Of a stretch of 64,000 nt of DNA, positions 12,491 through 24,800 are shown piece after piece (within the stretch, counting starts at the first letter, position 1; each line of letters starts with the position of its first letter). Source of the DNA: Polytrichum commune (lineage: Eukaryota; Streptophyta; Polytrichopsida; Polytrichales; Polytrichaceae); the NCBI GenBank assembly GCA_950295325.1, contig OX485809.1, forward strand, positions 24,240,001 to 24,304,000, given 5' to 3'. Position numbers and translations under genes: made by a program. The notes beneath the pieces are model-generated. The model did not search any database. It was not told the origin of the DNA and saw nothing but the letters and a program-made list of their open reading frames with translations.

Positions 12491-12911
12491 GTGCAAATCA
12501 AGCGCCACATATTACTTGCATCTCCTGAGAGATGTGTGCAGCCTTCTCCTGGAGGATTAGATCAGTTTGTGATTCAGAACCCACTCACGATTGAACTGTT
12601 TATTGTCCCTTCCATTGAAGCTCGTGATTATAGATCACATCACTCTGCAATTCCACGGTGATTCTTTATTCTGGGTTTGTATGCAATCTAAGAATTGGAT
12701 GGAAAGTACTTTATTTTGCTTGGTCTATTGTCTGATGATTATCTTGTGCTTGTGAAGGTAAGCATCATGTGGAAAAATGCTTACATCGAGTTGGTGGCCT
12801 GAGCGAGAGCAACTGTATCTAGACATTGTGGGTCGTATAGTTCACCACGAGAAATCTTGGCAAAGGTGACTTTAAGAGCAGAGAAACATGACAAGAGCTT
12901 TGGCGTTCGCC
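12491..12911. other. Upstream region of the receptor kinase gene
   Basis: Probable promoter and 5' untranslated sequence between the repeat array and the kinase ATG. No TATA box or other element could be assigned with confidence. Confidence 0.4.
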
Positions 12912-15900
12912 ATGTTGACGGACGCTCTCTGTACGCTGCAAGTGCTTGCATTACTGGGAGCTTACTTTAGCCGTCACGCCAACGCCCAGCCGGGTAAACC
13001 TCAGCACTGTAGATAACCTGCGTCACGTTGGATATTTCTGGTTTGATTTGTTGTTCATCTGGTTCTACTGTATGGCACCTAGATTAGTCCATTGAGATGA
13101 GGATGACTTGCCTTTAAGCACCAGATTTGAGACCAATGCAGGAGACCTCAACAATTAGATCTAGTGAGAGGACACTTGTCCATTTCTTCCCGGTCTTCAG
13201 CACACTTCACTTTCAATTATTTCACCTTAGAGTGTTTGAAAGAGTTATGTTCCGAGAACAAGCGAAACCTGTCAGATATAAGACCACTCATCACGAGATT
13301 TTCAGATCGGTGCCAGTTTTGCAAGATAGCGACCATGCATATCTGAAGTTGGATATAAGTCGGCTCTGTTGCGGAGGCTGTTCTTTTTTCATATTGTTAC
13401 TCTTAAATCCATATGCCAAGCGGAACATTGAGGAAATGACTGTATCGTTCTGTTCCATCGTCTTGAGAATTGTAATGGCTTGATACTTACATCGGAGATG
13501 TGGAGAGATGTTCGCACAATGTTATAACAAACACGTGGGCTGAATTTATGTTAAATGGCAGGTTCCACAACGCTGGTCTTTGGACCGTACGCAAGGTTTA
13601 ATTTAAAGAACGGCATCTTGTGGACTCTTGATGCTGACTAAGCCAAATATTCAGCATCAACTCACACCTGGACTGTAGCAAGCTTGTAGGAGGTTCTACC
13701 TGAAGGACTGCTCACATCTCGAGTCCATCTCTAGGGAAATAGCGCAGTCTCTGCAAAGAGTGTTGCAGGTGTGAATTGATGCTGGATGTTTGGCTTTGTC
13801 GCCTTGAGATGTCCACCAGATGCCGTTATTTGAAGTAAAGGTTTGCGTAAGGTGGACAAACCAGGCTTGTGAAACCTGAGAACATCATAAAAAATACATC
13901 ACTTTATAGTGATTTTAGCCATCGTGTTAGAATTTGTGATGAGAATCCACTTACAATTCAGAGATTTTGGCACTATAATACGATCGAACACGTGGAGTGA
14001 ATGTATGTCCAATGGCCGCAGGTTTCACAAGTCTGGTCTGCGGACCTAATTACTCAAGGTATACTTCAAATAACGGCATCTTGTGGACTTCTGATGCTGA
14101 CTATGCACCCCCAAGCCAAACATTCAGCATCAACTCGCACCTGCAGCACTCTTTGCAGACACTGCGCTCTTTTCCTCCAGATGTGAGCAGTCCTTCAGGT
14201 AGAAGCTGCTACAGGCTTCTTGTCACACCTGGACTTAGTCTCGTGAGAGCAACGTTCACTTACAGCAATTACGACTCATTGAATCAACCCCCGATGTTTG
14301 GAGTAGCTATAGGACCAACCTTATACAATGCAGTTGATCTCGCTCTCAGAGATCCCTGGGTTGAAGAGATTATTCTTAATGCAACAGAGTCGCAGGCATT
14401 TTGCCTGGTTGCCATGACTGGAACTCCTGTTATATCTCTACTCGAACTCCGCCGTCTTCCACCAGGAGCTTACAGCCATGCAAGTCCCATCCTTGGTGTT
14501 CTACTCAGAAAGATATATCGGCTTGACTGTGGATCTGATAGTCAGACAACCACGAGGTGAGTCGCCACAGAATTCCAGGACAGCATGATCAAAACATTGT
14601 GTGCGAAATTGACGAGGTTTTAAAAGAAGATTACATTTGGCAAACATTAGAAACATGAACCAAGCAGAGTCTATAATAAATTTATATAACCTGTAATAAT
14701 AGAAATGTTGCAGGTTCATTGAATGTTTTCTGAGTGTAATACAATTCCAATTTATGTTGAGTTTAGGTATTCCCTTTCTAGGTATCAAGGATGCTATGTT
14801 CGAATACAAACCCGATCAAATTGTAGTACTTTAAATACTTCAACAGATCTCTCAAAACGTTCTGTTATCGGATCTTAACAGTGTTTGTTGTGCAGGTATC
14901 CAGAAGATCTATATGATCGAATCTGGGATCCTGATCAATACTACATTGATGCAAGCTCGACGAGTACTCATTCTATAATGCATCCCTTAAACACGTCGGG
15001 AGTGGCCGATGATGCTCCTATGAATGTGCTGCAATCTGTTCGCTTCAACTTCTATAACTCGTCACTGACGTACTCGCTCCCTTTACCTGAACGTAACGGG
15101 AAGTATTTGATGAATACATACTTCGGAGAGCTATATAATACAACTGGTCCAACTTTCAGAGTTATTGTCAATGGGGTCTTTCTGCTGTCCATTTACGGTT
15201 GGCCTCCATTATCAGGGCTTGAGTACACTGCTCTTCAACCAGCAATAGCGTGGTGGAATCTAACCTTTGAACCAGTCAGTGACGCTCCTCAGATCAATGG
15301 CCTTGAGCTTTATGAAACAATCGGGTTGCATCAATCGACTTACCAGCCAGATCGTAAGCCCTCGCCACAGTTTAGTTAATTTTAGACCCCCTGACTCATT
15401 TGTCTCTTTCGAGTAATCTTGCTGACAACCCAGTTGCAACAGCTTGATCGCATATTTATAAATCATGCATTGTGCTCTAAAAAATCACCCAACTTAAATC
15501 TAGTCTAAATCAGCAGGGGCCAGTTACCTCTTGAGATGCACGAATTCCATTGTTCCGTTGGCTTGGTACGAAGTTGCTTTTGGAGTTCACTAAATCGCGC
15601 ATTTTCTCCACTGGAAGCAAACATCGGCGATTACTCTTTTGATCTCTATGTTGTTTGTGACCTAGTCCGAGAACTCAATCGGATCGAAGTGAACTACAAT
15701 CTTCAAAGTCTGCAGTTGGACTGGGTCCCTGGTAGTGATCCATGCTTTCCTGTACCGTGGAGAGGGATCATTTGCAACACCCTAGGCGCGATTACATCTC
15801 TGTGAGTAATATTTTCTACTTTAGTGTGTTCGAATGCAAAGCAGAGGTAGTCTTGCCTGTTAAAGTTTGAATCCGATTTGAACATTCTGGGGATAAAATC

Positions 15901-18900
15901 AAACTTGTGCATGAACTGAGGATGTTTACGTCGACATAACATTCCACTGTACGCCTGCAGGGACCTATCCAACATGGGATTGTTAGGAGACATCAGAGGC
16001 ATTTTCGGAGATTTGACAAGCTTGGAATCTCTGTGAGTAAAGTATTCCATACCCTCCGAGTACGCCTCTGTTGGTGGAGAGCTTCTTGGATTGTGCCAAT
16101 GCATAATGCAACACTCCGTAGTAGTAGCTTTCGTACTGACAAGGTGAAAACGCGTTAAAGTAGTATCACTAAGGGAAGGGTATAATGAAAGGAAAAGTTT
16201 TAGTACAAATAGAGTGTCTCACTGGTGGCTTGAGCAGCTTGTGAACGTTGCTTGTCACCTAAAAACTAATTCTTAAGCAGCACATCCGGTTGCTCTGGTC
16301 ATGTTTAGCATTGTACCTACTGATGTGCAGAATCCTCAACATCTAATTAATTGGCTATATAGAGCTGGATTACTGATAGCTACTTCATGACGGAGTTCAC
16401 ATGGAGGAAGCCGAAATTCCTCCGTTCTGAACAGAGTGAATGTTCTAACAGGTCACCATTTTTTATTGCAGGAATGCAAGCTCTAACAATCTTATCGGCC
16501 AAATCCCAGACCTGACTGGGCACTTGCGAAACTTAAAAATTCTGTATGTTGAATCTCAATGTTTTCTGTTCGAAGAATGTCAATTCTTTTACTCTCATCT
16601 TGTTCATTCTCTCCTAATGACTATTTATGAAATCCCTTATGCACGGGTTTTCACTACTGAAAACAGTTAACTTTAATTTGTCAGTTGCATTATAAATTTC
16701 AATTCGATACACATCATTATCATGCAGCAAAAATTCACCATATACTATCAGCTATAAGGTTCCTTGTGGTTTACTATGATTGTATTTCAAGTTGCAGGGA
16801 CTTGAGTAATAATGACATTTACGGCACTCTGGATGCTGTAGCTACATTGGATCTAAATTACCTGTAAGCTCAGCTTCAGCTCACTGTGGAATGACATTCT
16901 AATTTAGACCGAGTTACGTTATAGTTAAATTTTTTGTTGCTCATATGGGTCTTGAGGTGTATAATATCTCCTATTCAGCTCAATCTAAAGCCCTCATGAT
17001 ATCCAGGACGTGAGGTATTCCAGCGATTTTAAAATTCTGGTAAGGTTTTCCTGGTATGGAGTGGTTAGACATCTGGACACGGTTGGATAAAAATCAGCAA
17101 TTTTTAAACTCAACATGTATCAGACAAATGCAGAGAGCATAAATCTCAGTAGATCTCATCATTGTGTTCGTCAATGGTGGACTATCCGAACAATCACCTC
17201 CTGTTCGGAGATGTTCTAATTTTCTTGACACTCGCCATTTGTTACAGGAACGTGGCAAATAATCGACTTTCAGGACCCATTCCCAAGCAACTCAACCGGC
17301 CTAGCTTGGTGTTGATGTAAGCATTTCTTGCTTGGTGAAAATAAATCAAAACTGCTATTGTTTTTAGAGGCTGGGAATCTATGAGCTTTAGTCGTCTCTG
17401 TCAAGATTTAGTAGCCTCTGATTGACGAAGTACCTATTTGGTTTATCATCAGCACATAAAAACAAGCACATCTTACAATGATATATTTAAGTTTATATTT
17501 ACGTATATTTTTCCTCGAACCCTTAATGATGTAGACACTTCGACTACCATCGTAGCATTATTTGATCCAGTTTCGCATGGGCATTGGTGAATATCAAGTC
17601 CCCGCCTTCGTAAATCACAAATTGAATGTCATGAACGTGGAGGACATGTGCAGCACGTCAGGTAATCGTTGCATTGAAGACTATACATCCTGTACTGCAA
17701 CGCCAGGGACTCCTCATGATCAAGATCCAATATCCCCAGGCTTCAACACTCCCACCATCGCACATCATACGCACCGCCATCCTAGAAAGCGTGTGATTGC
17801 AGGAAGCGCAGTTGGTGCAAGCTTGGCTGCATTGGCCATTGCAACTCTTGGAATAATAAGACTACGCCATCACAAACTGCAACGCGAGCTAATGGCTGCA
17901 TCGGAGGAAGGTGATTCGTATTAACATTATAGAATCAGATCTTATAGAGTTACTGTGAAATGATATTTTTTATTCTAGAAGTCAAGAAGGGAAGTTAAAG
18001 TGATTTATCAACTAATTATGTTTGCTTATCTGTGGTCTTCTTCTTTCAGCGGCAAATATTAAAACTATTGATAGAGAACTGACCCAGTTCAGCAGCAGTA
18101 CTAGACGATTTTCCTTCAAAGATTTGGAGGCTGCGACCAATCATTTCAAGGACATCTTAGGTGAAGGAAGTTTTGGTCCTGTTTACCGAGGTCAATTGTC
18201 AGATGGTTCTTTTGTCGCTATCAAAGTGAGGTCGGATGCTTCGCTCCTCGATGCCGACTCTTTTTTGAACGAGGTATGCCATGGCCATTGTGAAGTTTAA
18301 GACATATGCAAGTAATATAAGATAAAATCCTTGGAGGGATGTTGACATAATTAGAAATACCTCCTCTGGTGTTTTCGGGAGAGGATTCTAAATCTCGTTA
18401 GTTATTCACAGTAATTGCTGATACATACAGGCGATGTTGCTGTCGAGAGTGCGCCATAAAAATTTGGTATTCCTGAAAGGCTTCTGTCAAGAGTCGAAGA
18501 AGCAGTTCCTCGTCTTCGAGTTCATGTCGGGCGGAACTCTGATGGATCATCTCTATGGTGCGTCGCCATGGACGAAACTCTGCTAACACCAATCGCCTAA
18601 ATCTGTTATTTAAACTGTACTGATGATACAAGTGTTGATATCTATGTCTCAACTACTTTGCCTCATTCTGTGCTTGGATGCATGCAGGTTCAATTTCAAA
18701 GGTCCAACCGATGACGTGGAAGCAAAGACTCTTCGCAGTTATAGGGGCTGCCACTGGTAATAATTGTCAATTTATATGGATCTTCTGACAAGCACAGGAG
18801 AGTATCATGGCCGAGATTTGAAGCAACTCAGCCCTTACAGAAATATAAAGCAGTACAGCTCCAATATTATTTCTAGGGTCAGCTATGTGCTTGGATAGTG

Positions 18901-20159
18901 ACAGAGCATGGAATAGTGACTCTTCCTGTGGGGCATATCTCTATCGCAAAAAAAGAAGATGATATGAACTGTTCTCCTTGAACTGTGCAGGAATTGAGCA
19001 TCTTCATTATGGCGACCCAAAGATTGTACACAGAAACGTGAAGTCCTCGAATATCTTACTTGGAGCTAACTATATTGCGAAGGTGTCTGATTTTGGCCTC
19101 TCGAGGGTTATTAAAGATGCGGAGAACACTCCGGTCGCAACCCTTATCAAGGGCACAGCGGGTTACCTGGATCCAGAGTAAAAGAGGCTCCTTAACCTGC
19201 CACCTCAGCATAATGTATCTACTATCTTAGTCACTGAGGAAGGAAATTTGAAGCACAAAATTGACAACATTGTTCACGTTGAGTTGATGTGGCCATTGCT
19301 GGATATTATTTGTCCAGTGTCAGACACTACGATGTTCAGCTCAAAGCCTACAAGTAACAAACGTGACTATTCTTTTCATCAGGATTTGCTGTTCTTGCCC
19401 ATCTGCTTCATCAATAGGATCGTGAGTGCTTACGAGAAGATTCTTTTGTGTTGCATACCAGGTACTTCACTACGCAGCAACTGACAGAGAAAAGTGACGT
19501 TTTTAGTTTTGGGGTTGTCCTTATGGAGGTTCTTTGTGGCCGGGAGCCGCTCTCCAGTACCTGCGATCCTGACGCGTACAACCTTGTCGCTTGGGTATTC
19601 AATCGCCCTTTCTTGAAGTTCATTCATCTTAGATAAATGAAACTCATATGCATGGAGTTTTGTGAATTATCTGGAGAACAGAGGATGAAATTTTATAATC
19701 GAAAATAAGAAGAAGTCTGTTGAAGTGCTTAAACTTTCCCTAGGAATTCTAATCCGAAAATTCACTGAATACAACCTTATTTACCGCTGACTAGATGATT
19801 CATGAAGATGATCTGATATCTTGCAGGCTCGACCAGCACTTAGGGACGCTGTTCCACAGGGAAATTTCTTTGTGTTGGACAAGTTATTGCAGAATCAATT
19901 CAAAATTAAGAGTCTGGCTATTGTCGCCGAAATTGCCCTACAGTGCACAGAGCAGGATAGTGTCAAGAGGCCGACAATGGAAGACGTCGTAAGGGAGCTC
20001 ACACGTGCGTGGGAGCTTGAAGAAGCGGTTCCTGGTAACGTCCCTCAGTCTCCTCACCGAGCACTACAAGCTATGAACAATAAAATAAACAGAGAGCGTG
20101 GAATTCACTATGCTTCAGACGATCCTTGCCTACATCCTGAACACAAAGTGCATCGATAA
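12912..20159 (+). CDS. Malectin-like/LRR receptor-like kinase with HRN catalytic loop
   Basis: Predicted plasma-membrane receptor. Fifteen exons (12912-12993, 14022-14556, 14896-15353, 15666-15801, 15961-16032, 16472-16543, 16798-16863, 17248-17316, 17654-17910, 18050-18273, 18431-18557, 18688-18756, 18991-19177, 19462-19594, 19827-20159) join to 939 codons and a TAA stop. Order: signal peptide 1-26; malectin-like region ~28-355 ([22 protein letters not shown]); a [13 protein letters not shown] block; LRRs ~404-497, one per 66-72 base exon; transmembrane segment ~544-567; kinase from ~603. The Gly loop GEGSFG, Lys641 (VAIK), DFG756-758, DPE and SDVFSFG are present, but HRD is HRN (Asn738), so the catalytic base is missing and it may be a pseudokinase. 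The exon 9 acceptor (17,654) is the only one near that keeps frame and is the least certain border. It resembles Arabidopsis At1g67720-type kinases. Confidence 0.9.
13505..13680 (+). repeat. Direct partial copy of intron 1 end/exon 2 start, inside intron 1
   Basis: This segment repeats about 13,965-14,145 in the same orientation, including the AACACGTGG block before the exon, a copy of the splice-acceptor region and the start of malectin exon 2 (for example AACGGCATCTTGTGGACT in both). It differs by scattered substitutions and lacks about 10 bases near 13,640. It is not coding in the gene model. Confidence 0.85.
13690..13877 (-). repeat. Inverted copy of malectin exon 2, inside intron 1
   Basis: Read in reverse complement, this segment matches 14,019-14,207, the first ~185 bases of exon 2: shared pieces include CTACCTGAAGGACTGCTCAC and AGATGCCGTTATTTGAAGTA. 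The spacer to exon 2 is about 144 bases. It lies directly after the direct copy at 13,505-13,680, so both can pair with it. Confidence 0.88.
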
Positions 20160-20389
20160 CCCAGCATTTATTTTATGCTATCGATTCAGTAGAATCGTTG
20201 CAATAGTACTATCCAATATCAGAGACCATGGCATTATTCTGAAGTATGCAAAGCGTTCCTCAAAGCTCTATACCAGCATTTGGACGTCCATCAGAAAGCT
20301 CAGGAAATTTCATTCCTTGCGCTCAACGTACACTAATGAATCACGAATGTCATAATATCAAGGATTCCAGTTTCAAACACCAAGAAAAG

Positions 20390-20698
20390 GCCAGAAAAAG
20401 GCCAGATGTAGATGAGGAGGAACTGAAACCGGAAGAACAATTTATCCTTCCATAAAAAATAATTACAATAGACGAACAGCATACACATGAGTATGTGAGT
20501 ATGTGAGAATGTATTGCGAATGGTGGCAGTTCACTCACTAAGTAGCCGAACCTATTATGGACACTTTGGCGAGTTTGGATACTTCGAATGATCCAATTAA
20601 TATGTGATTATCTCGTAGGGTTAGGAATTCAAAGTGGATTCCGAAGCAGATAAATTAGATCCCTCTAACTACCCAAATTAGCAAGAGTGTCCACAACA

Positions 20699-20734
<36 letters not shown>

Positions 20735-21070
20735 CGCGCGGAAAGTCCTCCGCACGGGATTAAACCCCACTGTGAATGCAAAGATTGGGCAATCGGTCCT
20801 ACACCTTGAAAGGAGGGAGGCCTTGTGTCGCATCCACTTCCAACTTGTTGGCTGCAATCCAGACCAACAGGTCGTTTGGAGCAGCTTCGACAAATCATCA
20901 GCACATGCACTGACATAGTTAGACCCATAATATTGAATTGAGGAGTAGAGGAGGACATCGGATACCCATCTGCGAAGCCGAGTTGCAGATCTGCTCAGAG
21001 ATGCGGTCGTGCATATAGCAGACGAGAGTTCAGGCGTGCAGCGACTCGTGCTGGTTTTTGTCCCGGCACC
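20390..21070 (-). pseudogene. Broken partial duplicate of the pyruvate kinase gene 3' part
   Basis: The segment repeats, in the same order and orientation, pieces of 25,650-27,290: first the downstream sequence (20,390-20,510 against 25,650-25,770), then a (CT)n tract, then the last PKp1 exon (SLLSRCR.DCPIFAF on the minus strand near 20,790), then part of the preceding exon (20,960-21,060). Intron bases next to the donor are retained while most of intron 6 is missing, so it arose from genomic DNA and not from mRNA. Internal deletions and frame breaks remove any function. Confidence 0.85.
20703..20733. repeat. (CT)n microsatellite in the PKp1 pseudogene
   Basis: About 15 CT units in the same relative position as the much longer CT tract at 25,907-25,999 beside the intact gene. 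Confidence 0.9.
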
Positions 21071-21186
21071 AGTGATCGATGCTCGGTACTACCATCCCAT
21101 CCTTACATGTTTGTCAATGACCAGAGTATATAAAGTGAGGCTATTTTGAACTTCGAGTCATCCGGTTAACCTCTAAATTTTTGGTT

Positions 21187-21896
21187 CAATCAGCCATTTT
21201 TGCTGGAACAATTGATGCCGAGGAGCTGAAAGTGCCAATAAGGTACAAGATTTCTAGTTCTCCTGTTGTCGCTTTTTTCACTATGACCAGCCTAATATGC
21301 AAGTTAATATGACCAGCCTAATATACACGAAACTGTATTGTTGAAGTTTTCTGCTATACAAACCTGGTAGCTAATTTGTCCTCTTCAATCTGGCAGGACT
21401 CAAGTTGGATTTCAACCAAAGAAAGAGGTACTTCAACATATGTGCCTGAACTACCGTTTATTCTTCATTTCTCCCATTTTATTTTGCAGACTTTGATCAC
21501 TCGAATCATACACATGAGTAATGTTGGGTGCTGGATCCAACTCATGTTTCTCCTTGTGAAAACTTTGTGGCAAGTATCTTTGATCATAAGTATTGCTTTG
21601 GAGACGTGATAGAGGAACATTATGAAAGTTATGACCCATGTTCAGGTGCTGAGCTATAAGATATATTTTCTGAAGATTGGGTTGCATATTTTCTGTGCTC
21701 ATTTCTTGTTATCATGGAATTCCAGGAGGTCAAGACGATGATTACTGACATTGACAAAGATGGAAGTAGGAGTACTATATTGACTGCGTTAGGATTTTGC
21801 AAATAATGACAGCGGAAATGGGAGAAGGGGATTCCAAGTAGGTAATCATGAGAGCTTTTCAGCTTTCTGATGATCATGATGAAACTGTGAGACTTC
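21187..21896 (+). pseudogene. Centrin-like (EF-hand) pseudogene
   Basis: Fragments match the plant centrin order. About 21,197-21,242 encodes GTIDAEELKV before a GT donor. 21,396-21,427 encodes VGFQPKKE after an AG acceptor. 21,726 onward encodes EVKTMITDIDKDGSR, an EF-hand loop, then after a frame shift VRILQIMTAEMGEGDSK, a TAG stop, and VIMRAFQLSDDHDET. Centrin has the same sequence of blocks (GTID.KELKVAMR, LGFEPKKEE, ISDIDKDGSG, MMTAKMGERD, AFRLFDDDETG). Introns are kept, so it is a decayed gene copy and not a retrocopy. The in-frame stop, the frame shift and the absence of a start exon and of the last EF-hand show that it is dead. Centrins are calcium-binding proteins of basal bodies and nuclear pores. 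Confidence 0.75.
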
Positions 21897-24800
21897 CTGA
21901 CCGTTGCAGTTTTGTCCTTGAAAGGGTTGAAAGTGCAGTCTGTACTCAAACACCTACAAATACGATTCCCGCTACCTGCACTTGTTTAAGAAAAACTAAA
22001 ATTGTCAGACTTGTGCCATCGACATCCTGACTTTGAATGAACACCATGGCCTAAAGATCTCACTAGATATAGTGATTCGAACCTTATATGGCCTTATTGA
22101 GTAAATATAAATTCATCTAGTGCTTCCTGAGCTTTCACCGTAATGATCCACCAAGTTATCACTTAATGACATCCATATTTCAAAGTAAGGTCACCAAATT
22201 GCTTCAAAATCTAGCTTTTGATGAACTAGTGATTGCAGTACTTCCTTTTTAATGCTATTACTAGGATCAACTGGTGAATAAGACTGGTACACCCCTTCAC
22301 ATTTTTCTAGCAATTTTTTGTCATATATATCGTAAGTTGTACAGTTTGAATTGTATGCGTGTAATTTTTCAATATTTGTAATACCTTTCAACCCTAGATC
22401 TAGTTGTGGCCAATCCTTAACATTCAGATAGTGGCCCTTGTTTATTGACTTTTACACATTTTGCCCCATATTGAGTGTATCAATAGTAGCATATTGAAAA
22501 CATTTTGTCTTGTTTGAAGTTCATTGGCATATTAATGAGTTCGTAAACCCTGATTGTAAAATAATATCATTCTATACTAAGCTAGATATGTTTCTCCCAA
22601 TGAATGTTTGTTTGATTAGTAGGGTTAATGTCATCCAAAATCTAGATTTGGATGAAATCTTGGTGGTAGTCAATGTATTTAATCCCACTTACTTTTACTA
22701 TAAACCCTAATCTATGTTAATCCCACTTAACTAGCAAAATTTTAAGACAATTGACTTGCTTTATATTAAGTGTATTATAAGTAGCATGCTGAAAAGGGTT
22801 TGTTGCATTTGAAGTTTATTAGCATATTAACATGAGCCCCTAAATCCAAACTACAAAATAAAACGATTCTAAACTAAGTTTGATTGATTTTGACTTGTCA
22901 TAAGGGATGCAATATTAAATGGCACGTATATAAGAGAAAATTGGAAATGAATCTCAAATAGTAGCTATTGTAGGGTACCAAGTGTAGGATATAAGGGATG
23001 GAATATAGGGAGTTGGTTTAGTGTGAAGGAAATTTCTTTGTTGTTGACATGGTAATAGTACAATGCATAGACATTGGATACTTGGATGAAATGATTGTTG
23101 GTGGTTTAATACAACATGTATTTTTTATGCGAATTGATCTGGTCAGAATTTACCAAGTTTAAGAAGGAAGATTGTGATTCTATTAATTATCACATTTCCA
23201 AGCTTAAAGAATATTAAGGAGTGTACTTCATACAATGTTTATTAATGTATATGTTGGTAATTATTATTATTATAGAGGAAGGATGCATGTGCCCGCCAAT
23301 GACAAAAACTCATGTATATTAAGTTATCATTTAATATACTATACATACGTCAATCTTAAACATGATTAGTCATTGTAGTTTGTATCTCAAGTCTTGTATT
23401 CACATGCCATTACTCTTGTGAATAATGATGATATAATTTGTTTATATTTACCAGATACTTCAATAGAGGCCCATGCCACGTCATTGATAGAATATTCTAT
23501 TTCACAGTCATAGTTTGAGTCGTTAAAGGATAACAAATAAATGACTACAAATGTGCCACTTTAACCTCTTTTGTCCATGTCCCATCGATATGGATGGAAT
23601 GGATGATAAATTACAGATGTTAAATGATTTTGTTGGGTCTAATTGAACAAAGTTCATCCATGCATTGAGACATCCCAAGCTATAGATGAAAGGCATTGAG
23701 ACAAAATAAAAATAAAAAATCAATTATTTGGTCATTTAAAAAAAAACCCATGGAACAACACTGGAAAGTGTTATGAGAGCCTGGGGGTGCACTATACCAA
23801 ACACATACGACTATATGTGAGTGCACAAAAGGGGTGTTAATCTAAACTTTGTCATACTACATATACATATGTTACACTAATTATAACTCATAGATATGTA
23901 CATGTATGAAAGACCTTTAGAAATAACATTTATATCGATATGGTACTATCATTAGACTTTATACCGTAAGGTTGCAGTTGGGATGAAACTAGGATGAATA
24001 ATGATGAACATGATAGTGTTGAAATCCCCTTTCAAACTAATGTAAAGTCCATTGTGGTTTATGTAGAGAGGTAGGGGATTCTATCTAGTCGATTGAATGT
24101 TGATCTAACTTTATCTGAACATCAATTGACTCGGATTAAGGCTACCACATTATGTATGAAGCCTAAACTCCCTTACTACTACAAACTATGATACTATATT
24201 AAACCTTGGTTGTGATTGTGGTGTGTGCTTTTCAAACACACCCGAACCTAAAATTGTTTTAAAATATTTTAAAAATACTAAAAAAATACTATTGTTTAAA
24301 AAATAAACAGATAATTTTTTTAAAAAAACCAACGTAGACCAAACAAATTAGCTTCAATTAAGGTTTGGTTTCTTGGGAGAGTATATAGGATGGGTAGACA
24401 GTTTGGTAATTGTTGGGTGGAGTTCATGGATCCAATTGACTTGATGGACTGTTCATCAATAATGGAGAACGGCTTATGTTGGTATCAAAAAGGAACCAAC
24501 AAGAAGTGGACATACAATCTTACTAATCTTTTAATGGTAGACTTAGAAACAATAATTGTATTAGCTACTATGGCATATGCTTATATTACAGACTTATATG
24601 CTTATGAGTTACATCCAAGAGTCGTTGAAAAATCTTCAACAACTTTATTGATGCATGCTAGGGTTTTACATTATACATATGACACGAGCTGATCTTTGTT
24701 CACAAAATACATTTGTATACTTATGATGATGACCATATATATGAATGTAATTTTATTGTTTAATGCACACATGATGTCACTTAAATAATTAAATAATACT

